DNA of 64,000 nucleotides, taken from the NCBI GenBank assembly GCA_964650485.1, contig CAZYTX010000007.1:1-64000 (forward strand), read 5' to 3'. The translations under genes and the position numbers were made by a program. Source of the stretch: CAZYTX01 sp964650485. GTDB lineage: Bacteria; RBG-13-61-14; DATKZS01. How positions within the stretch are numbered: position 1 is the first letter of the stretch; every line of letters starts with the position of its first letter. The notes beneath the pieces were generated by a model, which was given only the letters and a program-made list of their open reading frames with translations, ran no database searches and was not told where the DNA came from. Shown piece by piece: positions 26,201 through 38,200 of the stretch.

Positions 26201-29200
26201 GCCCGTGGGAGTCGAACGCGGAGAAGCGCACGCTCTCCGGCGTGTCGTCCGAGACCAGGAGCGTGACCCTGCCGCCGGACACCCGCACCGCCATCTGGTT
26301 TGTGCCGGCCCCGCTTATGACCTGGCCCTCTATGACGTCGCCGGTGAACACGGCCGAGCCGGTAACGGTCACGGTGAACCTGGAGATGTCGTCGTACTCG
26401 CTCACGTCTCCCATCCAGTCCATGGTCACGTAGGTCACCCGCATGATGTCGCCGATAAAGACATCCACCGGGTCCAGGGCCTGCACCTGGGAGGGACCGC
26501 CCACCTGCCAGTCGGTGGGGTCCGGGTCAACGTCGTCGTTGATCCAGTCCAGGTCGGTGTCGGGATTGAACGGATCGGTCACGAACCCGTCGCTGCCAAG
26601 ATACACCTCCTCCCCGTCGGAGAGCCCGTCGTTGTCCGTGTCCGGGTCCAGCGGGTCCGTACCCACGGTGATCTCCTCGGCGTTGGTGAGACCGTCGCCG
26701 TCCGGGTCCGCGGTCCCGTCAGAGGGGTCGAGCGGATCGAGGCCGTTTGCGACCTCGTCCCCGTCGGAGAGCCCGTCCCCGTCGGTGTCAGGATCAAAAG
26801 GATCAGTGCCGTGGATGAAGGCCTCGTCCCCGTTTGTGAGCCCGTCTCCGTCCCGGTCACCGGCCTGATCGTGGAAGGTTGCCCAGACATCCACGTAATA
26901 GACGAGATGCATATAAATGTCGTTATACGTGCAGAAGTCGTCTACATAGCTGCTTGGAGTGGCCCGGAAGTATATCCCGTCGGTTTCCCTGAAGCTGTTT
27001 AGATCATCTCTTGAGATGTTGAAAGACTCCGACCAGTAACTGGTGTTGCAATCGGAGCCCGACCAGTCGAAGGCCCTGCCCAAGTAGAAGCTTGTAAGCC
27101 TGCTCTCTACGTCTATGTACTCGCTTGATGAACCGAGGTCGCTCCTGGCGTAAACCGTGAGTGTTCCGTCTCCATGCGCCTTGGGAGTATCAGGGAACAG
27201 CAGGTCATTATAGTTGTAGGTGTTTATTGTCTGTACGTACGTGTCCTCGTCGAACGTAAAACTGTCCAGCATCACGAGTCCCGACCCTTCTGTATCTTTC
27301 AGTTTGAACGTGACCTCCTCTGCCACGGAATCGGCAACACCCACTGTCACCCTTCCAAAGGCCGCCTGCACCAGGGCCGAGTGCGTGCCGGCCCCGCTTA
27401 TCACCTGGCCCTCGGTGGTCATGTCCGTGAACAGGGCCGAGCCGCTGGACCTGATGGTGAACCTGGTGGCGCTGTCTCCGGTCATGAGCGTGTGCGCGGC
27501 GTCCCGGACCTCGGCGCTCACCCACATGGTCTCTCCCTGGACCACGTCCGTAACCTGGAGGAGCACGACCATGTATGGGTCGCCTACGGCGGGGTCAAGC
27601 GGGTCGTCGTCATAGCCGTCCTTTATGCCCCCGCCATCAGTGTCGGGATCAAAGGGATCGGAGCCTATGGCTATCTCGTCGCCGTCGGAAAGCCCGTCGT
27701 CGTCCGTGTCCGGGTCAAGAGGGTCGGTGCCTGCCCACAAATACTCCTGGTACCCGTCAAGAGCACCGTCCCCGTCGGTGTCGGGGTCGTTGGGGTCCGT
27801 GCCCACGGTGTTGCTCTCCAGCGAGTCGGTTAGTCCGTCCAGGTCGGAGTCGAGCCCTGCTGGGCCGTGGCACCTGCTGAGCAGTGCCAGGCCGCTCCAC
27901 ACCGCGCCCTCCTCGTTATAGGAGTAAGGCACGCCCATGGACCCGTCATCCGACTCGAGCCCGATGGTGGCGCTGCCCCCGCCCGAGTACGAGCCCCGCA
28001 TGTCCTTGTACTCGAAGCGGATGCTGTTAAGCGACTCGGTGAGGATCACCTCGAAGGTATAATGCGAGTCAACCCCCGCGATGTTGGGCACGTCCTTCCA
28101 TTCCACTATGAACTGCCGGTAAGGGGCAGTGCCACCGGTCTGGTAGTAAATGTTGCCACGCCCGACGCAGGAGATGCAGATGTCGTCCCAGAAGGGGGCT
28201 ATAAACTTGTTGGGAGACCCCTGGTCAGGTATGGGCTCATTCCAGTAATACCAGTTTATTGAGCTGCCCATTAGCAGCAGCCCGTTGGCGCCCACTGACA
28301 CCTGGTCGTATTGCTCTCCGAAGAACTCGAACTCGAAGCCCAGGTCCAGCACTGTGTGGCCGTCGTCTGTATACACTCCTGTATCGGTCCCGGAGTATGC
28401 TATCTCCACGAAGGCGGGGGCCACGATAGTGAAGCCGTCCAGCACGCAGGTGGAAGATGAGCCGAAGTCGTCGCCGGCAGACAAAGGATCGCGGCCGTTC
28501 ATGACCTCGGAGCCGTCGCTCTCGCCGCCGCCGTCCGAGTCGGGGTCCATCGGGTCCGTGCCGTAAGCAAGGACCTCGTCATAGCCGTCCAGCAGGCCGT
28601 CGGAGTCGCTGTCAGGATTGAACGGATCGGTGCCCCAAGCAAGCTCGTCGGAGTTTACAAGACCGTCGTTGTCGCTGTCCAGCCCCGGGTCAATAAATTG
28701 CGCGGTGTCATTCCAGCTTGTATCCAGGTTTGTATCTGCCTCTGAGTTCTCAAGCCAGATATTCACATCCTCGACAATAGTGCCGGTGATGCCTATTGTT
28801 ACGTGACCGCCCTCGGCCTGCACCAGCACCTGGTCGGTGCCTCCGCCGTATATGACCTGGCCCTGCCTGGCCGAGCTCCCGAACACCGGGCTGCCGCCGC
28901 CCAGGCCGTCCACGTGGATGGTAAAGCGGGTGTAGTCGTCCAGGAGCACCTCGTCCCAGTTGCCGTCCAGCACCGTGAGCTTGACCCACATGGTGTCGCC
29001 CAGCACCACGTCGGAAACATCATGCCAGCCCACAAACACCACCCTCACCGGGTCTCCTCTCGATGAATCAAGCGGGTACGAGTCCCAGCCGTCCAGGGCC
29101 CCGCCGTTGTCGGAATCGGGATCAAGAGGGTTCGAGCCGTAGATGAACACCTCGTCGTAGTCGGAGAGGCCGTCCCCGTCGGTGTCCGCGGAGGCCGGGT

Positions 29201-32200
29201 TGGTGCCGTAGATCATGTACTCGTCGTAGTCGCTTATGCCGTCACCGTCGCCGTCCAAGGAATTCGGGTCCGATGGCTGGCCCCAGATAGAGGCTATCTT
29301 GACCGTCTCATGCCAGTCGCCCAGGCCGTCCCCGTCGGTGTCGCGGTTCTGTGGATCAGTGGTGAACCCGTCAGCGCCCGCGGTGGTCTCCTCGATATCG
29401 GTCAAGGTGTCGCCGTCCATGTCGCCCGAGAGCTCGACCACCCGCAAGTAGTACCAGATGGGCGGGCCGCTCCATCCCCACAGTTCAAGGTAATATGTCC
29501 CTCCCCGGTCGAACTCGTGGATGAGGTATGGATCAGCCTGCTCGGTCCGGCTCTCCTCGTCAATGGCCATATAAGAGCTGGTGAGCCAGGTGGCGGCGTC
29601 GGTGTCATAGAGGTCCAGCCACGTCCAGAGGTTGCTTCCAAGCTCGAGCGCCTCGACGTCGAACGCGATCCGCTGGCCCGAGCTTACCTCCACGCAGTAG
29701 TAATCAACCCAGTCAACGCTGCCGTCCATCTCTCCCAGCACCACGCTCCCCACCGGAAGCTGCTGGCAGTCGGTGCGGCTGGCCTCGGGCTCCACGCTCT
29801 CGGTCAGCATGGTGAGATCGTCCGTATCTGAAAGCGGGTCCTGGTTGTTTGCGGCCTCGAGCCCGTCAGGCTCGCCGCCTGAGTCCGTGTCCGGGTCTGC
29901 GGGGTCTGTGTTGTAGATGTTCACCTCTTCAGCGTCGGTGAGGAAGTCCTGATCAGTGTCAACCAGGGTGGGGTCAGAGCCGTGAAGGTTTACCTCGTCG
30001 CCGTCGGAAAGCCCGTCCCCGTCCGTGTCAGGCGCATGGGGGTCGGTCCCTGCCATGTACTCGCCCAGGTTGGTGAGACCGTCGCCGTCCGGGTCCTGCG
30101 AGGTGTCGTCAGCCACCAGGGGATCGAACCTGGCAGGAGAATGCGATGCCAGGTAGTTCTCGATCATCTCCTCGATCACCGCGGCGTATGTATCCGCGCT
30201 TATGTTCCCGTATGTGCCGAACTGGAGGTAGCGGCCGCCCGAGGGGTCGTGCCTTATGATACCGGAATCAGTGTAGTTCCAGTTCTGCAAGTAAACCGCA
30301 AACCTCTGCTCCAGGCTGAAATCGGCGCTATACACCGCCCGGGATATATCCATTGGACGGGCCGCGTAATAGGTGTTCATGCTGGGAGTGTAGAGCCCGG
30401 CCTCCTCGGTCGTGGCGTAGTGCTGGTAGTAGCTCTCGCTCACCCGGTTGTTCGAGTCGAAGATGTATCTGAGCCCCTGCCAGTATCCGCCATACACCGA
30501 GCCGTCCGAGTAGACGTGCTCGCCAAAGGGCAGGTCCCCCACCCATATGATCTCGTTGCCGCTCTTCAGCCACCTCTCGGCGCGAGAGCCGTCCTGTCCC
30601 CTCTCGAACACGGCCACGCCGGTGTCCAGGACCACCACGATGTCGTGAACACCGCCGTCCTTGCGCTCTCTCAGCCAGGCGCTGAGCTGGTCCTGGTTGA
30701 GGTAGTGGAACCTGGTCACCTTGAGGTAATCCAGGTTCTCGTGCAGGAGCTCGACGATGCGCCTCTGCTTGGAAGCATTGATATAGTTGATGCTGTACTG
30801 GTTTGATACTATTGCCACCTCGCCCAGGCTCATCATCATCTCGGCCCCGTCCGAGATCGAGTCCCCGTCGGTGTCAGCCACCATGGGCAACGTGCCTGTG
30901 ATATTCAACTCGTCCGGGTCCAGCAGCCCGTCGTTGTCCGAGTCCGCGAGGTTGGGGTCGGTGAGGAGGTCGTTTATCTCCTCCCAGTCCGAGAGCGTAT
31001 CACTGTCCGTATCCGGGGACCAGGGGTCGGTAAGGTATAAGAGCACCTCGTCTACGTCGGAAAGGCCGTCCCCGTCGCTGTCAGCGCTCAGCGGGTCGGT
31101 GCCGAAGGTGTTGACCTCGGCCCCGTCCAGCAGCCCGTCGTCGTCGGTGTCGGGGTCAGCCGGGTCGGTGCCGTAGATGAGCTCCTCCGCGTCGGTGAGC
31201 CCGTCGTTGTCCGTGTCCGGCGAGGACGCGGGATAGAGGCTGTTGTAGATGCTCACCACCTCCGCGGTGCTCCCTCCCAGGATGTAATGGAAGCGGAAGG
31301 ACTCCTCCCCGCCGGGAGCGAGGGTCCCCAGGTTTATGGCCATGTACACCGGGCTGTTCTCGCTTTGGCCGTTCGGGTCACGGGGAGAGTTCAGCACCGC
31401 ATCAGCGTCGTTGGTCCAGTTGCCTTCCGCTGAGACCACCGCGGAAGGCTCGTTAACCGCTATTCCCAGGGTCTGCTGGGGCGAGCAGGGGGAGGTGGCC
31501 ATGACCAGCTTGTTTTCGATGAACACGTCGTTCAGGCTGTTATACGTCCACGAGCAGCCGTCGTGGTAGCCCGGATCAACGTCAATGCTCCTCATGTAGC
31601 GCAGGCTGGTTATGTCCGAGTCCCCGGTGTTGCGCAGACGGACCTCGAATGTGAGGTGCTTGCTCCGGTCGCCCAGGATAAGGGTCTGCTCCACCCCGAG
31701 GAAGTCCTGGTAGGACCCCCTTGAGAGGACCCTGCCCGCGTCCCCGGAGTGGGAGTACTCCGATTCCATGGGTATATCGTAGTAACTATTGTGGGGGTAG
31801 TTGTTGTTCATATAATAACTGCCCGAGTTATAGTAGAGCTCGATAGTGAACAGCTCCCAGTCGGTGCTGGGTGTTATCCAGTCGGTATATCCGGGGCCGA
31901 AGCTCCCATGCTCGTCGTACCTGAGACCGAGCCAGCCGAACTCCGGCCAGCCATAGGTGCTGGTCATGGTGCCGTCGTAGCGTGTCAGCCCCACCTTGAT
32001 CCACTTGTTCTGCATGCGCACCCAGGGGTCGTCGTTGGATGTGTAGTTCCTGCTGCCCCGGAAGGCCTCGTCAAGGTCGGCCTCGCCGCCGCCGTCAATG
32101 TCCGCGAACCCGTCGTCGTCACCCGCGTAGCTGCCGTTGTATCCTCCTGCCACCTCGTCACCGTCGGAAAGACCGCCGCCGTCGGTGTCATACTTGCCCG

Positions 32201-35200
32201 CGTCCAGGTACATGCCGCTCTCGCACACGTAGTACCTGTTCCAGCCGCAGTCGTAGTCGTACCAGTGCCCGTAGCGGTATTCCATGTATGCGCAGTCGTA
32301 GCTCGCGGTGTCGGGCTCGCCCGGATACCACCTTGTATAGGTGACCGTGTCCCCGCTGGACCACTCCCAGTCTCCTTCCGAGACGATGTCGTTAAAGCCG
32401 GTCCAGAAGGAGCCGTTCACGAACGAGGTCACAAAGTTGGCCTCCTCCAGAGAGGTTATGGACACCAGGTCGCCGCCCCAGCTCTGGCAGTTGCTCCGGG
32501 CGGTGTTCCAGTTCACGGACGAGTTGCACCGGAGGTAAACACTGCCGCCCAGGTAATATACCTGGCAGCCGGTTACCGAGCCGCAGTTCCCGTTAATCAG
32601 GCACTCAAATGAGTCGCTCAGTGTGGCGGCCTCGTACCCGTCGGAAAGGCCGTCCCCGTCGCTGTCAGCCACGCACGGGTCAACCATGATGCCCTTGTCG
32701 AACACCAGCTCGTTTTCATACAAGTTGGTCAGCCCGTCCCCGTCAGGGTCGGCCGCGGAGTCGCCGGTGAGCGGGTCCAGGCAGGCGTTGTCACGCTCCC
32801 ACCCGTCGTCCATCCAGTCGTTGTCCGTGTCCCACGAGCACGGGTCGGTCTCGGTGTTCCCGTCAACCGATCCGTCAAGGTCCATGTCCTCGCCCGCGTA
32901 GCAAAGCGCGGTCGAGCCGTCCCACACCGAGGTGTCCCCGTCGCAGAGCATATCGTCGTCGGTGTCAGGGTCATTGGGGTCCATGCACCCCGCCACTTCT
33001 ATATCATCAGTCAGTCCGTCCCCGTCGCTGTCCGCGCTCAGCGGGTCGGTGCCATAGCCGTACACCTCGTCGTAGTCCGCAAGACCGTCTCCGTCTGAGT
33101 CATGCACACTCAGCAGCCCGAAGTACACCTCGTTTGCGCCGGTATGACTGTCGTGCCATGCGAAGCCGTATGAGGAAAGCGTATCGCCCCACGCAAGCCT
33201 CGGATCGTGGTGCACGAAGCCGTTGTCCGGGGTGGCCGGGATGTCAAGCCCCACGCGCGCCCCCTCGCTGTCCAGCCTGGCAAGGAATAGCTGTCCGCTC
33301 TCGCGCCAGAGCAGCCCGTACCCTGCGCCGGTCCATACCATGCTCGGATCATAAGATTGGTCCGCGGTATGGGTGATCCTGGTCTCCGGTATTATGGTGT
33401 CGCCGCTCTGGTCGAGGGCGGTGAAGTATATCTCGTTATTGCCCGGCCTGCTGTCATGCCATGCCAGGCCGTAGTTGCTCCCGCTCCACACCAGGGAGGG
33501 GGCTTCTGCATTGCCCGCGGTCCTGTATGTGATCCTCTTGTTCGTGCTCACGATGCCGCCGGCAGCGTCCAGCGTGGTGAAGTAGATTTCATCAGAGACC
33601 CCGTTCCTGCCATCTCGCCATGCTATCCCGAACTCGGATACTGAGTCAGCCCATGCTATTGATGCCCGGCCAGCATCCCCGGCGCTCTTGTGAGACACCT
33701 GCACGTCGTCGGTGGCCCCCTCTTTCACTCCGGATGAGTTAATCCTTGCAAACCGGATATCAACCAGTCCGCCGCCACGGTCGTCCTCCCACACTACGCC
33801 GAACTCCGAGCCGGTGTAGACAAGGTCGGGATAGTTCGTCCAGGTGATGGTGTCCCCGGATGAAACCTCTACAGGCTGCGCAAGCGTGTCCCCGGCGCGG
33901 TCCACCAGGCTGAAATACACGGTGTCGCCGTTTACATAGGCTGAGCCTCCAAAGGCGGTGTTCGACCAGGCAAGTGCGGTGCGTATAGGGGTCAGTCCAG
34001 CCGGGCTGATGGTCTTTGCTTGCCCCACGGTGTCTCCGGATGCGTTTATCCTTGTGAACTCTATCCCATTGCCTGAAAAAGCCAGCCCGAACTCGGCGCC
34101 TGTCCAGGAGAGCGCGGGGTGTATGGCGCCTGCATACGTGACCCTGCCCCCAACCGGGCAGGGGTCGGTGGAGCTTCCGTACTCGGCCAGGTTGTCGAAC
34201 CCGTCCAGGTCAGGGTCCTGGCCGCTGTCGTCCAGACCCGGGTCCAGGCAGGAGTAGGCCACCTCCCAGCCGTCGTCCATGCCGTCCGAGTCGGTGTCGG
34301 CCAGCAAGGGGTCGGTCCCGTAGGCGTTTATTTCCTCGTAGTCGGAGAGCCCGTCCCCGTCGGTGTCGGCAAGACACGGATCAGTATTGGAAGCGTTGTA
34401 CTCGTAAAAGTTCGACAGCATGTCGCCGTCGGCATCGTCTACCGAGTCCGCCACGAGCGCGTCCACGCATCCATAGTCGGTCTCCCATCCGTCGTCCATC
34501 CAGTCCGAGTCCGTATCCAACACGCACGGGTCCGTGCCCACGGAAAGCTCGGCCGCGTTGCCGAGGCTGTCTCCGTCAAAGTCGGTAATACTGTCAGCAT
34601 ACAGGGGGTCGAGGCAGGCCCGTGTAAACTCGTCCCCGTTCGTCATCCCGTCTCCGTCGTTGTCTCCCGCGGGGTCCAGGAATATGCCCTCTGCGCCCAC
34701 GGCATAGTAGAACTCGAGTATCAGGTCGCTCGGGCATGCGTTCACGTTCACCCCGGCGCCGATGCCCACCGCCCACTCCATGGCGTCGTCTTCAAGGAAG
34801 CGGATGAGCTGGCTTTGGGTGAGCGCGATCCCGTGCTCGTGCAGGGTGGAGGAGCACTCCATACCCGGCACGTAGTCGGCCAGCAGGCTGTCCCCCCATG
34901 CCTCGGCGTATACCCTGATGTTCTCGTCAAGGCCGTCGAAGTCTCCCCGCGAGTAGACAATGATGGACCCGTCTCCGCCCGGGACCGCGGTCAGGCCCGC
35001 AAAGGTCTGCTGGTATACGAACCGGCCGGTTGACAGGGACGGCGATGCCATGGACGTGCTCCCCCACAGCTCGATGGTGTTCGAGGATGCCATTCCGAAT
35101 ATCACGGTCTCGCCCGTGGAGTCAATGGACTCGAGCGCGAGAAGGCCGGCCTCGAACTGCACGCGCATGGAGCCGGTGCCGGCGCCCGAGAGCACCGTGC

Positions 35201-38200
35201 CTGTGGAGGCCCCGTCGAACACCGCTGAGCCGGTGGCAGTGGCAGTGATCTCGACGGTGTCGCTGGCGTATATGAGCGCGCCGGTCGAGTCCTCCACCCG
35301 GTAGGTCACAACCATGGTCTCGCCCGTGAGCACCATGGCGGGGTCGAGTATCCTGATCCGGTAGGGGTCGCCCACAGTCGGATCGAGCGGGTCGGTGCTC
35401 ATGACCATGAGCTCGTCCCAGTCGTTTGACCCTCCGCCGTCGGTGTCCGCGCTGTACGGGTCCGTGCCGTAGAGGTTGTACTCATCCCAGTTGGTGATGC
35501 TGTCCCCGTCCGTGTCGAGCGTAGCCGTGGCCCCGTTGCTCACGCAGGGGTCGTCCCCGTTAAGGTACTCGCCCAGGTTGGAGAGCCCGTCCCCGTCCGG
35601 GTCGTCAAGCGAGTCGCCGGTGACAGGGTCAAGGCAGGCGTTGGAGACCTCGTAATCATCCGGCATGCCGTCATTGTCCGTGTCCGCGGTCGTCGGGTCG
35701 GTGCCGTAGACGACCACCTCGTCGTAATCCAGGAGGGAGTCCCCGTCGGTCTCAACAAGCAGAGGATCGGACCCGAACCCGTAAACCTCGTCGTAGTCGG
35801 AAAGCCCGTCCCCGTCACGGTCCTCGAACTTGACCAGGCGGAAGTATACTTCCGGGTTGCCGTCGCGGTTGTCACTCCAGGAGAGGCCATAGGCCTGCAA
35901 GGTGTCGCTCCATGCCATGGAAGGCACACTCGAGCTGAAGGAATCCCCCGGGGCCACGGGATAGTCAACCGCCTTCTTGTTGCCGCTTGCGTCCAGACGG
36001 GTCATGAACACTCCCCACAAACCGTTGCGGTCGTCTTCCCATGCTATTGCGTATTCGGAGCCGGTCCAGGCGAGCCTGGGAGCGGAAGAGGTGCCCGGGT
36101 CATGCGTCACCCTGACGTCGCCGGTAAGGGTGTCGCCGTTAAGGTCCAGCAGCTTGAAGTAAATCTCGCCGTTGCCGTCGCGGTGGTCCCTCCAGGCCAC
36201 TGCCCAGCCGCCGCCGTTCCACACCAGGCTGGTGTGATATGCGCTTGTCGTGTTGTCCACTATCTTCTTCGCGGGGCCGACCGTGTCACCCGCCGCAGTG
36301 ATGCGCGTGAAGAACAGCTTGTAATCCGAGCCTTCCCTGTCGTCCGACCAGGATATCCCGTACTCGGAGAGGGAGTCCGACCAGGCTATGGACTCGTACT
36401 CCCTCCACCATCCGCCGCCGCTGTACGTTATGCGCTTGTCAGGCCATACCGTGTCCCCTTCCTCCGAGACGCGTGTGAACATGATCTCGAACCCGTCGTT
36501 CTCAGGGTCCCCGTCCCATACTATTCCGTACTCGGAGCCGTTCCATGCTATCTCCGGTTCCCAGGACGTGTTCGCCGTGTCCCCGTTGAGCAGGACACCG
36601 GTGCTGATGGAGTCGCCGGAAAGCTTTAATACGTCAAGATATATGTCGTCTCCGCCCGTGTAGGTGATTCCATAGGTGGTGGCGCCCATCGCCATCCTCG
36701 GCCACCACACACCCAGGCCCGGGCCGCTTATCACCCGGTTCGGTCCCACGGTGTCGCCCGAAGCATTCACCCTGTTGAACATGACCGTATCGTCGGTGTA
36801 ATTCACCCATCCCAGTGAGAACTCGGCGCCGTTCCATAGTATGTCCGGGGCAGCGGAGTTAGAGGGGTTATAGGTGATCCTGCTTTCCACCGGGCACGGG
36901 TCCGTTGCAAGGGCCACCTCGTCAATGTTGTTTACTCCGTCCAGGTCCGGGTCTTCCAGGCTGTCACCGGTGAGCGGGTCCAGGCAGGAAATTGAAACCT
37001 CTGTCCCGTCATCCATGCCGTCCCCGTCCGTGTCCGGCTCGCACTGGTCAGTGCCGTACCCGTACTCTTCGATGTTCGTGAGCCCGTCCGAGTCCGGGTC
37101 TGCCAAAGAGTCGCCCGCAAGCGGGTCCATGCATGTAAGCCCGTCCTCAACCCCGTCGTCAATGCCGTCGCCGTCGGTGTCCGGGTTGCAGGGGTCGGTG
37201 GCAATATCGAGCTCGTATGCGTTGTCGAGCAGGTCCCCGTCGGGGTCGGCCCCGTCGTCCGCTGTGGTGGCCATAAGACAGCCGTATACCACTTCCTGGT
37301 TGTCCAGCATCCCGTCCGAGTCGGTGTCCTCCGAGCAGGGGTCGGTGTTGTAGCCGAACTCGGTGAGGTTGCTCAACGTGTCCGAGTCCGGGTCTCCGCT
37401 GGAGTCGCCGGTTAATATATCCACGCAGGAATGGCTGTACTCGTACCCGTCGGTCATGCCGTCGCCGTCGGTGTCCGGGTTTAGCGGGTCGCTGTCCACT
37501 CCCGGTGTGTAAGTGGTGGGGTCCCCGTCAAAGTCGAGCTCGTCGTAATCCGAGAGCAGGTCCCCGTCGGTGTCCGGGTTATAGGGGTCCGTGCCCAGGT
37601 TAAGCTCGTCGCCGTTGGTGATCCCGTCTCCGTCCGAGTCCGCGGTCAGGCCCACGAAGGTTGCGTTTACATTCTCGACGGTCGTGTACTGGAACCTTAC
37701 GAAAAAATCGTTGTAGGTGCAGATGTAGTCAACGTCGCTGTACTTGTATACATACAGGTCCAGGGTGCCGTCAGTTATCTGGCCCTCCAGGTCGCTCTGG
37801 GGGAAGCTATGTGAATGGTAAGAATAGGAGCTCGAGCACTGAGGATACCCTGTTGTATCAAAGTAGTAGTCCAGCCAGTACCAGTCCGGAAGCAGGTACA
37901 TGTAAAATTTTTCGCTTGTAGCGTTTATGTCGCCCCTGGCCACCATGGTGAACTGGCCGTCGCTGAACATTGGCTCGGTGATGCCGGTGATGGAAGGGTA
38001 GTATGACTCGGAGTTGTTGCTGGTTATATATAATAGCGGGGAGTCATACTGTGCTGTACGAAATATGTCCAGGCCCAGCCCCTCCGAGTCATCGAGCCAC
38101 ACCATCACGGTCTCGTCCACCGAGTCCGTGAGCTGCGCGGTCACGTACCCGTCCGCCACCTGCACCTTTATTGACTGCGTGCCCCCGCCTTCCAGCACCG

